Below are positions 1 to 10,500 of a stretch of 64,000 nucleotides of DNA, one piece after another (position 1 is the stretch's first letter; every line of letters starts with the position of its first letter). The translations under genes were made by a program, and so were the position numbers. The stretch is from Klebsormidium nitens. Taxonomy: Eukaryota > Streptophyta > Klebsormidiophyceae > Klebsormidiales > Klebsormidiaceae. Location of the stretch: assembly GCA_000708835.1 (NCBI GenBank), contig DF237080.1:1-64000 (forward strand), given 5' to 3'. The notes below the pieces were generated by a model. It ran no database searches. It was given only the letters and a program-made list of their open reading frames with translations, and was not told the DNA's origin.

Positions 1-39
1 GCATTGTCGTCGACCTTCCTCATCTTAACTCGAAACCGG

Positions 40-78
40 TACCGTACATATAGGTACCGGTACCCTATATGTACGGTA
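40..78. repeat. Near-perfect palindrome (hairpin)
   Basis: Positions 40-52 and 66-78 are exact reverse complements (arm TACCGTACATATA). The centre, 53-64, is itself the 12-bp palindrome GGTACCGGTACC, and there is a single unpaired base at 65. It could be a foldback end or a cruciform-prone site. A related 12-bp palindrome, CTAGGTACCTAG, lies at the other end of the window (63957-63968). Confidence 0.75.
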
Positions 79-189
79 TCAGGCTCCTGAGTTCTGACTC
101 CTGAGACTTGAGTCCTGACTCCTCCCCAGCTTTGTCAAACGTGGTGCAGCTAGAAGTCAACGCCATGTGATTCCTGATTATTGAGTGGC

Positions 190-795
190 AACGGTCGAGT
201 CCAGGGGTTCTAGCAGGATTTTGCCCGGAGGTGCTGAGGCGCCCCTGCGCTTCGCCCCGGGGCGCCGACCAGCTTCCCTGGGGCGCCTAAGCCCGGGCGC
301 CAGCGCCCGGTGCAATGGGTATTCCGGCGAAAGCTGTGTTTAACCGAGCCGAATTTGTGCATACCGGTCCTGGGCTTTTGTCAACGGTACAAGCGGTCGG
401 CAGTGGGCACAAAGTCAAAAAAATCCGTGCCCAAATCTGTGCCCCCCTATCCAAAGCAAGTACCGTACCTACTGCAGGAACAATTGCTCTTATTGAAGCA
501 GTTTTTTGCAGATGAATGGTTAAAGCATTGAAGCATGAGACTCGGCTAACTGTATGTGTAGAGGGCTCGACTTGGAATCCGTCGCGTTTTACTCGTTTTC
601 AGTCAATTGTGAGTGCTTATCCCCAAATAATGGAACTATATGGGCCTCCTTGTGTCCTGATTATATGTGCAGGCAATGCTCTGCTTAGAGATCACCAGAG
701 TTCCCGGCCTGAATCTAACTTTCTTAAAGTAGGCGGGGCCTGCGGCCCAGGGCGCTCTGCGCCCCGTTTGGCGCCCCGCCAGAACCCCTGGTCGA
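190..795. repeat. Possible ~600-bp element with GC-rich imperfect inverted ends
   Basis: The sequence around 201-215 (CCAGGGGTTCTAGC) recurs in reverse complement near 766-780, preceded in both arms by a GTCGAGT or ACTCGA-like stretch and followed inward by GCGCC-rich sequence. This looks like worn terminal inverted repeats of a non-autonomous DNA transposon. No target-site duplication is obvious and no transposase frame lies between the ends. Confidence 0.25.
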
Positions 796-2549
796 GTCAC
801 TCTCGCACAAACGGTGACAAACCCTAATTTCCAGGCCACGGCCACGGGCCTCCACGTGGCAAGTCCAGGCTGATCGGAAGTCGAGACTGGACCAGAGTCA
901 GCTGTGCAACTTCAACGTCAAGTACCAAAATTGACGGCTTCAATACTTGCGAGTCCAATTGTTTGCAAGCTTAGACTACTCTCCGGCAATGAAATGCAAG
1001 TAGAGTTGCTCCATGGATATCTCTGTGTGGGGCGAACTTCCTCACTGTCAAAGTCATCGCATAGGAAGGGTCGAACCATCGACTTTCTCCTGATTCTGAC
1101 CGTCCATTTTCAATCAACGGATGAGATTGCAAGGAGCTACTCTCATGTCGGTTATATCCGGTCCCAGATTCTGCACTTTGCCAGGGGCGAAATGGCTGGG
1201 ACTTCAGCATCGAACTCAGCGCGTCGAACCAGGCTCTATAGCACATGCACGCCTGTGAACCGCACGATTAGGGTTTTGTCTAGCTTTCTACCTGGTTCCG
1301 GCAATGTAGGATTGCTATCTCGTCCTGCATCCTCGGTCATTTCGCCAACTGAAAGGGACTACCGGTATTAGATGGCATTCAAGCATGCTTCTTATTAGGT
1401 GCAGCATGCAGAATTGTGGATGAAGGGCGACCTGAAAAGCCTTTAGCAAAAAACACTGCACTTGGTTAGATAAGGGTGTGGTCCAGATGTACTCTTGACA
1501 TACCACGTGGTTCCATGTGACCCTCGACTTCGATACAGGCTCTGTTATCGTAATCCGGGGCCGGATATAATTGACATGAGACTCCTAGATCATGATCCAC
1601 CATTCCGTCGTATCCTCACCGGAATCACTGATATGACCGGAGTCCGGTCTCATTTTTATTCGAAAGCGAAAACCTCGCGGAGGATCCCAGATCTCACGGA
1701 GCACCAGTGCACCGACGTAGGTACTTGAGCCGCAGAGAGCTTTGACTCCAAATTCATCGACGGCCAACGTTCCAGATTGAGCCTACCAAACCAGCTTGCG
1801 TAATCCCGTGAAATCTGCAATCACAATCTGGGGGCTCCCTCAAGCGCTGCATTGCGGAGCTTCCGAGTCCGACTCCCCATGCAGCTTCTCTGTCCAGCGA
1901 TACTGCTCACGAAACGTTCGGGATTCCCGGGAAAGTTGTTCTTTGCAGGACAAACTCGAAGCCTTCTGGAACTAGGACTATTCAGGAACACGCGCAAGTT
2001 CCAGTCCACTCTGAACGAGCCAAGACCTTCGCGGGAGCTCGTTGAAGGCCCCAGTCTCCAGAGCCAGTCATTCCTCCTTGGCTTGCAATCGCTACCTTGT
2101 ACTTGTATCGATTCCTAAGATCGATGAGGGGGCCTCTGGCGTGGCAAACACACTTGGCGCATATGTCATACTTTCCCCAATCTCTTGGAGCGTGATATAA
2201 ATAGCAGTCAAAGTCGTCAAACATTGTTTGAAGGTTTCTGATTCAAGCTGTCTGGTTGGAAGACCAGCAGACATCACCCATCTATTTTGTGGCTGGGGCG
2301 TCGCAAGGTTGGAAAGCATTCTGTAGAGCAGATTAGCCACCATTAGGGATGGCTTTTGGCCCGAGAGGCCTTTGGTGATGTTTTTGCACCCCTTTAGGCA
2401 CCACAAGACTAATCTTGACAGCGCTCCGCTTCGACTTCTTCCAGCTGTCAAGCAGACTCTTTTGACGCGCAGAGCTTAACAGCCAATCGATTGCTTGGTT
2501 GATCATTGATTCAGTTGTGTCCCTATTCATGTGCCCCCCCCAATCAGTC

Positions 2550-5428
2550 ATGGGCTCAACGACAGAAAAGGGTGGGGGAAGCAAGGATCAGCGAGGAACA
2601 GATGGGCAGAAGGGGGGACGAAAAGCACGTAGGAGATTGGCCCCTGTTCGATTGATCCTGATTGTTGGCGCCGCAGTTCTGACGTGCGGGGCCCTATGGA
2701 ACCACGCGATGCTGGACTTTCACACTGCAGAGGGGCTGATCAATCAACCGCACGGTGAGTTACAGGGCCTCACATGCGGGTTGCTTGTTTTTGCAAGGAC
2801 AGATCTGTGCAAAGACTCATCTTCCCTTTGACTTCTGTTGAATGTCTGGATGGGATGGAGGCATCAACAAGCTGTTGAGAAGTGGGCATTGCGTTGCTGT
2901 GATGGTCGTTCCCTAGAGTATAGGACAGAGCATTATCTAGAGCTCTTGGATGATGTGACAGGTTTCTTGGCACAAGGTCTCTAGAGAAAGACACACCCAG
3001 CTGATGGAGTCAAGCGCTTCTGTGGAAAGAGGATTCCTATGGCAAGAACTTGCAATCACTTGTGTCCCAAACTCCACCACCGACCAGCATGCATGTCTTG
3101 TACCTCCAAGACATAGCAACTCCCTTTTTCAGCCATGCATTGGCACTACCTTTCCTGAAACACGTAGATCAAGCTCATAGGAAGCTCAGGCCTTTACTAT
3201 GAAAAGCAATTTTGATGAGCTTGAGAAGCTAATCAATTTGGTGACTGAAGGTGTTTAACAGCATGGATCTCTCCTTTCATTGTGCCTGTGTGCCTTCTGA
3301 TATTGCTATATGAAGGGTGCATCTTTTAGGAGCTGCCAAGCTTTTTGGATACGGGTGCAACGGAGCTCAAGGGAGTCTTGCAATCTAAGTCTTTGGTGGT
3401 TTTCAGTGTCTGGGTTCGGTTGCATGTCTGGACATGCAAAATTGTTCAGAGTACCCTGGTGTGTACCACCCAGCATAACAAAGTACTGTGTCCTGAAGAA
3501 TGTAGAACGCAGCTATAATCCCTAGTCCGTGTGTAAATTGTTCTGTGCTGGAGTACTTTATCTTCTTCAAGTCTCTGCTTTGATGTTCTCATGGCAGAGC
3601 AATTGCTTAAAGAGTCTACCTGTGCAGATCTACCAGTCGTCCACACGATGCTTCGAGGCACTTAAAGAGAAACAAGCAGAGATAAAAGCAGGTCGAAGCA
3701 AGAAGCATAATGGTTTAGCCACAGCAGTTCACTTATCTCCCTTGAATCTCCTAAAACGGTTTGCAGTACACCAGCATGGCCACCCTCTTATACCAGCTTA
3801 AACCCCCACAGCCCTAACACTGACAGGCTTCTTCTTCTGCAGGTTTGCATCATCGGCGCTCCCTGCTCTCAATGGCAGCCTCCAGGGGCAGCTCTTCCGG
3901 AGGCCTTCCAATAACTAGTAAGGAGGGCTTGTCAACTGGCGCCGTATCTGGAGATCCTCAGCATGAAAGGAAAGAGGGGAGGGGTTCGAAATACATGCCT
4001 CTTAAAGTTGTAGAGGGTGAGCTGTCCTCTCCCGCTGTCAATGCGGGCAACGTGTTGGGCCGCTTGCTAGATCACAAGCTCCGGGGGCAGCGGCCTGCAG
4101 AGCGGCAGGGTGCAAAACGCGGGGAAAGTCCTGGGGGTGTTTTGGAAGACGAGTCAGCCTCCGAGGTTGAGCGTGAAATAGGTGATGAGCAAGCACTCCC
4201 AGCGGTATCCGGCGCCGATTTGGTGAGGCAGAGCGCATCCGTAGAGCAGAAGGCGGGTGCTGATGCCGCAGTCGATGATCTGGGTGGGGTGAAGGAGGAA
4301 ATCGTGCTTGGGAAGACTGGGGAAGCGTCAGCAAACGTCAGAGGTCCTGGGGCGCGCACTGGGCTTCTCTCCCGGCAGGGAGTGCTTTCAAAGCTCAGCT
4401 CCTTTCTGGCGGGTTCTCCGAGGATTAGGCAAGCGGGGGGGTCCCAAGCTGATGTCAGCACCGTTGCGGCGCCTGGCTTGCGAAACCAGACGGCCCAGAA
4501 AGACATGACAGTGCAGTCGAAACCGTCCGTCGTGTTGCACAACCTGCGAAATGCCCGTGGGGGTGCCCGGGAGACCTCCGATTCTGAGTTGAGGCTTATC
4601 GAGGAAGCGAGAAGGGCCCTGGGCGAGCCGGGTCCCGCCGGGGGGGCCGAAACGGGTGCGATGTCAGGGGGGAAGAACGAGGACATTTTGGAGTCGGCGG
4701 ATGATCGCTGGGACCTCATGCGGATTGAGAACAAGCTGAAAGCAGAGCAGGAGTATGCGGCGTACATGGGAAACTTAGAGGACGAGAAAGCGCGGGCGGA
4801 GGCAGCCGAAGCGACGAGGCTGAAGGCTGAGGCAGACGGGGCCGGAAAGGACAAGCAGAACGGGAACGCAGACGGGCGGAACGGACTAGCGGAAGAGCGG
4901 AACGGACTAGCGGAAGAGCGGAACGAGGCAGCGGAGGAGCGGAAGGAGGACGCGGGGTTGGGCGGAATTGGGGCGGGAGATGGGAACGGAGAAGAAGCGG
5001 GTGCCAAAGGGGAAGCGGAGGGGGGTGAAAAGGAAGCCGTCGAGACTGATGACAAATCTAAAGAGGCAGATGGGGATAAGCCGATGGAACTAGATGGGGA
5101 GCAAGGTGCGGCGTTGAGCGGGGGTCAGGAGGCGGAGTCGAAAAGCGAGGGGGGGGGCGAGGAACTGGAGGTTGTCACGGACTCCGAAGCAAAGGATCGG
5201 GACGGAATCAAAAGCGAGGAGATGACGACAGAAGAAGGAGTCGACGGAAATGATGGTGCGAGCAGTGCAGGAGAGAAAGCGGAAGACGAAGGGACTTGGG
5301 AGGCCGGTCTGGCGGCGGCCGTTGAGTTGGAGAGCCCTGTCAAAATTCAGGGGGCAGACGGAGCGGCCACAGATACCCCCTTTGAAAGGGACGCGAGCGA
5401 AGAGGGGGAGGGGAAAGCGGCCGAATGA
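2550..5428 (+). CDS. Signal-anchored, acidic low-complexity protein (596 aa), function unknown
   Basis: Two exons, 2550-2754 and 3843-5428, joined across a GTGAGT donor and a CTTCTTCTGCAG acceptor in matching phase 1. The N-terminus is basic (GRKARRR), followed by one hydrophobic segment at about residues 33-48 (LILIVGAAVLTCGALW), as in a type II signal anchor. The rest is predicted disordered and very acidic, with a helical Lys/Glu-rich stretch near the middle (RWDLMRIENKLKAEQEYAAY) and a short tandem repeat of the type NGLAEER. The ATG at 2550 has a purine at -3 and G at +4; an in-frame ATG at 2529 would add seven residues. I recognise no domain. A Golgi or ER membrane protein with a lumenal acidic tail is possible, but that is inference from topology alone. 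The opposite strand of exon 2 is also open, which is a composition effect. Confidence 0.65.
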
Positions 5429-6856
5429 GAGAGTGAGCCCGGAAAGAGAGCAGAAGAGGTTTGATCGACGCAATGAGCTGCCTAACACATGATTGACGCA
5501 CAGATGATTCTTTGCCCGGGGGTTTGCCCCGGGCCGCTTCGAGAGTGACGCCTGTAAAGGCCACGCTGACACCTGAAGCCTGCGTAGAGCATGTTGCGAA
5601 TAGGAGATGGCGAGGAGAGCATAAGCGATGGAGTGAAGGTGCACAGCCGCACGCGAATCGGAGAAGTTAGAGACCAGGATAAGGTTAGGTTTGCTTTTGA
5701 TCTTTCTAGTGTCAAAATGTCGTTGCCACTAGCTTTGTAGCAACAGAGAGACCCTCCATCAACGCCCTCCATAGTCATTTAGCAGTAGACGCGCATCAGA
5801 GAGATAGATAACCAGATGTCATGCCCGAGAAGTTCCGTAAGGCAGCAGTTTGACATTCACCCTTCATTGAGTTGCACATTGCAGGTATACTAACCGTTAA
5901 TCACTGTTCCGCACCGCTGGCACTATTTGCCTTGCCAGATGAAGCTTACATTGCGATTGTGATCAGACGAGGGGAATCATTTAAAGACACTGGCTGAGAG
6001 CGGGAATTTTATCCTTGATCATGCATTGAATGTCGCCCTCTACACAGATTCTCCATCCGCGGACGGCCTTTTTTGTCAGCCGCCGGCCAACTACGTGAAG
6101 CCAGATCATTGGCTCATATCAATGATGACGGTTCAGTATGTTGATGTCTTGATATACTATATTGACGTACTCTGGCCATCTTTCATCGCGGCCCGTTCTT
6201 ACGCACGCGCGGTCGTGCATTCTCATGTGTGCAGCGCAACTTGTGTACACTGCAGGCAGTAATGTCAAACTTCTGAGAGTGGAGATAAGCTACATGCCAA
6301 GTATGGTGTCAGCTATATGTGGGTGACCATGGAAATTGAGCCGTCAAACATACATGAATTCTGGTCCGCCTGAATATCAGCATCGTCGATGCCACATAAT
6401 CTGCATAATGGCCATGAATGCAAAGTCGACCGCATGTCTAGCAAGATATACTGGATCTGCATATCGACCTGGCTGTCACTTGGCACAAATGATCATCATT
6501 GTGGTCCATGACCGGACGACTCAGTGATCCCGAAGAAGAGGGGGAGTCACGGTGCCTTAAGGCAGTGCGGTATGCCATTAATTCCATGCAAGGAGTGGTG
6601 CTCTACTCGGACCTCTACTCTCTGCAATTGAAAAGGAAACCCGCGGTGTTCGATTATACCACGATAGGCCCATTTCACGTAACGTACGCGTGGTCCCCGC
6701 GTGGTATTGGGGTTGTTGGATTTCTGACGCCGTCGGAGATGCTAACCGGAGGCTGACGTCACGCGCCAGGCAAACACCGACGCAGTGACAACCCTGAAAT
6801 CATGCGTCAAGCCAGGCAAACCCTCCGCCAACACACACTGACAGAGCGGGGTCACG
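5429..6856. other. Intergenic, no gene seen
   Basis: This is the stretch between the acidic protein gene and the MITE-like element. It contains several short open frames without splice support or family resemblance. It presumably holds the 3' untranslated region of the upstream gene; I could not identify a specific polyadenylation signal. Confidence 0.5.
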
Positions 6857-7055
6857 TCAAGGAGAATCAGTAATTTGGGCCGGGGACGTTGGAAGGGCTG
6901 ACGTGGCGGGGTTTAGAGGCGGAACCCTGGGTTGGGCTGCTCTCGACCAATCTTGTTGGGGGAGTCTCGGGTCAAACCTCAAACCTCGCCACGTCAGCCC
7001 TTCCAACAGATTGAGCACCCCCAGCCCCGGTCGCCAAATTACTGATTCTCCTTGA
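6857..7055. mobile_element. MITE-like foldback element with 22-bp perfect inverted ends
   Basis: The ends 6857-6878 and 7034-7055 are exact reverse complements over 22 bp (TCAAGGAGAATCAGTAATTT and two further bases). A second pair of arms, 6888-6908 and 6987-7007, is also exactly complementary over 21 bp (core GGAAGGGCTGACGTGG). The spacer is 78 bp. The high arm identity suggests recent insertion or selection on the hairpin. No protein is encoded, so it would be non-autonomous. I see no clear target-site duplication. It sits about 520 bp upstream of the CFAP44 start codon. Confidence 0.8.
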
Positions 7056-7578
7056 TCCCGCCGATCGATCTTGACACAAGTTCAATGGTGCATAAGCGCG
7101 CGCGCGCGGCAGGCATTGACGCGCGTGACGGCCGCGCCGGCCGTTCGTGAGCGCGGCCGCGCTCCGAAACCGGTCATGTTGATCTCCCTCCGATACTGGT
7201 GCGATGAATTGATCGACGGCAGAGAACTTCTGAGAAGCAAGTCACGTCCTTCGTACCCCAACAAATCAGAAAACGGTTCGGGCAATGCACACTTGAGTAC
7301 CCACTCTTATCTTACTTAGGTCTGTATGTATGCTGCTCACATCACACATGCAACTTTTCATCGCTACCAGTATCACAGTGAGATCAACATGGTGCTTGAT
7401 CAGGAATATTGCCCTCAGCTCCCTGCTGTACCACAGACACTTCAGCTCAGACTGCCAGCAGAGTCCATGCATTGTGGTGAGCTGTAATTCACTGGAGACT
7501 GGAAGCTTCACAATGGCTGCCTAAGGGTGGAGAGCTACCTAAAGATTGAAAGGTAGCGGATTGACTCTGACAGAAAAG
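7056..7578 (+). promoter_or_regulatory. Probable CFAP44 promoter and 5' leader
   Basis: This is the stretch between the foldback element and the first CFAP44 ATG. It includes a CpG-rich patch with alternating GC (about 7096-7165), which could be part of a TATA-less promoter. The position of the transcription start cannot be read from sequence. No conserved ciliary-gene motif was identified with confidence. Confidence 0.3.
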
Positions 7579-10500
7579 ATGGCCGAGAACCCCGTTCCTT
7601 CCACCGCCGATGATGCGGCGGTGGAAGAGGTTGTTGATCAATTGGTGCTACGAGAAGCTGAACAAGGGGCAGCCGGCCGGGAGGACCTCTTTGATGGACC
7701 TACAGAGCTGGTTGCTAGCTCGATACCTGCTGCAGGTGCATTGCTAGGAGATGATGTAGACTTGGCAGCAGCCAACTCCGTGATGTCTCAGTCCATGGAG
7801 CAAAGTCCAGCTGCATCAGAGTCTGCCGGCAATGTTGAGGATGCAAGTTTCAAAGATGGAGACACTGAGGGATCAAGCTCAGGGGCAACAAAGCTCGCCG
7901 CCAATCGAGAAAATGAAGTCCAGTCTGAAACGGACCTGGAGCTCTTGGCGAGACACAAGACTAAAGAGCAAGAGATTGTGGAGAGTGAAGAGGTGGTAGC
8001 GAGGATGGAGAGGATCGAGCAGAGGTCAAGGCTGGGGTTCACTGGGGAGGAAGCAAAGGCTGAGGGGCAGAGTGCCGCAGAGGTGGAACAGCAAGAGGAG
8101 GAAGAGGAGGAGGAGGTGAGCTCACAATGCAGTTCTGTTTGAGTGCTTTTGTTAGGTCCATAAAAATGTTCAGCATACCACCACAAGCGTGCCACTTTTA
8201 CCCCAGGGCTGTATCAAACAAGGCTGGAAACTTGTAGTTGTTGCTCGATCAGGTGTTGATCGAGCAACCGTTATATTACCACTGGTAATATTGCTGAAGA
8301 AGCTTCAAGGAGACACCAACTTGCTTCCCACCACCCTACCCTTCTTCGTGCACATTTTGATGAAACACTGTTCGCATTTTACATTCTAGCGTTACGATGT
8401 ATCCGGAGTAATTCTGTGAAAAAACGTCGTCAGATTGGTTCATGTGGCCCCTTACGGGCACAGCGCAGCATGTGGGACAAGCCAAAGTGTGCACCTTTCA
8501 GTCGCAACAGAGACACCCAATGTGCACCTTCAGGCTGAGAATGAAACTCCAGAAACAGTGCCTTTAGCTGGACACCTTTAGTTGATTCTGTGAGTGAAAA
8601 CATTGTCTACCTCCTTTTGATGGTTACGCCACTTCAGTCCAAACCAGTGCTTCCCTTACTGCCACTTTATGATGTATTTCTTCACAAACGAAACCGTGTC
8701 AAGTTCCTTTTACCAACAGTTCTAATTGTCCAACCGATGAAATGCTCTATTACCCTGCTCTCATTTCAGGAGGAGCCTCGATACTACGACCCTGCCACAC
8801 TGGACAGTCCTCCGGGCCCGTCGGAACTTCCGAGCAGCAGCGGGCGCTTGCTTTGCAGTTTCGGTTTGGACGGAAGCAAGCGGGGAGCCATGGACTACAT
8901 TGCAGAGGACGTTCTGATATTCCCGGCAGCAAACACGGTGCAGACGTTAAATGTGCGGACAATGGTCCAGATACAAATGCAGGTAAGGGGGATGAGTACT
9001 ACTAAAAGCACTATTAGAGCTGCAAAGCGATTCTTGGCGCCATGAGGGCGAGTTCAGAGTGGGCGTCAAGTCTCACGAACCAATCAAGGTTGATGATAAT
9101 CTGTTGACAGCAAAGCTTGCCCCCTGAGGCGGAGCGGCTTTGAAAATCATGAGGCACACGAGAAGCGGCAATAGACGTGTGGCTACTCAGCTCAGATTAT
9201 TGCTTCCAATGCTACAAGAGACCAGAATAAATGTGCAGAAGGAGAAGTCGAAGCGTCTGCCATGGTAGCAAGACTGGCTGTAAGTTCCATCGAGACAATC
9301 ATCGAGGGCGTTTGACATTAGAGAGTCTAATGACCATTGATGGGTGTACAGGGAAGCGTTTACTATCCATCAGACAAACTCCAAACGCACCTTGGCACAG
9401 CCTCATACAAACCCCAGTTGCAACGGCTGGTTTCTCGCCCGTAGGCAGTCTACAACGCTTGTACGCATCAAAAAGCGCATTCAATACAAAGCATGAGCCT
9501 AAAAAAGAAAGCTACTGCGCAGCCCCCGAAACCTCGCCACCCTGTTGCAGATCTTCGTGGGCCAGGGCGTTTCGACGATAACTGTGCACTCGTCGCGCCA
9601 GTGGTTCGCCGTGTGCGAAAAGGGAGTCAACCCCTCGGTCTTTATGTATACGTACCCAGCCCTGCAATTGTACAAGGTACGCCGCTAGTGTTTGAACCAC
9701 ACTTACCGGAGTAAGTATCAGGGTTTCATCGGTTCATTTGAGAAGGCGAGTTAACAAGTCAACAGAAGAGTGCTTTGCCCCGCATTCTGAGTTGATGAGA
9801 GTGGCCTCGACGGTTACCTTTTAACCTTTGGTCAAGCCGGAGTTGTTTATCGATTCGTGGTTCGTTCTCTCGTGGTTTGTTCTCTCTTCGGAGCCCTTGA
9901 GAGCTGGAGAGCGGGAAGAGTAACGGAGAGTCGGTGGATCGCACTCGATCGGTTCTCAGGCCTTCACCTGTGTCATCAGCAGCGGATATCAGCGAAGCTG
10001 ATATTTCCTTCGGTTAGATTTTTAAGAAGCTGTTGTAGAAGAATTTCGGCCTGCCCGTAACCTCTGCAAATTGCTGTCCTCAGTTTGTAACGTGTTGTAT
10101 GGACACCCGACATCCCGATCTTCTCTGTTCTCTGTGCTTTCAAGTAAGCTAAGACGAGATTGCCGAATGAGTGAAGAAGGTGGAAAAAACACTTTGTACC
10201 TCCAACTAGTCGAGATTGTGGAACAAAATTGAGTCAGGAAGGTGGAAACAACACTTTGTCCCTCGAAATGAAGATCCTGCGGGGCGGCACGGAGCGCTTG
10301 TTCGGGTGCGCGGTCTTCAGTCACGACGGCCGAGAACTGGCCACGGTCGGGGGCTACCCCGACTACTGGCTTACAGTTTGGGACTGGCGCCACGAAGCAA
10401 TCAAGCTGCGAGCCAAGGCTTTCTCGCAGGACGTTTTCAAGGTGGGTCAAAATCACGGGTGGAGCCAGTTTAACCGAAGCGCATCCGCCAAGAGGTGCTC

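Larger units (their letters stand above)
1..2549. other. Non-coding stretch, no gene recognised
   Basis: I see no open frame here with splice-site support or a recognisable protein family. The longest open stretch (904-1371, +) has no domain-like composition and no partner exon. The region holds a near-perfect palindrome at its start and two GC-rich patches near 230-310 and 735-785, listed separately. The stretch just before 2550 is the probable promoter and 5' leader of the next gene, but I cannot pick a TATA box with confidence. Confidence 0.5.

Noticed and set aside
1041-1140. GGTTCGACC (minus strand) resembling a tRNA B box
   Set aside because: The bases around it cannot form a T-arm stem, and no anticodon arm or acceptor stem could be built.
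904-1371. 155-residue open frame on the plus strand
   Set aside because: No domain, no GC rise as in the genuine exons, and an overlapping open frame on the other strand. Probably chance.
4072-5055. 327-residue open frame on the minus strand
   Set aside because: It is antisense to exon 2 of the acidic protein gene. Its Ser/Pro/Ala-rich composition is what the reverse complement of Glu/Gly/Ala codons gives, and no splice or family support exists.
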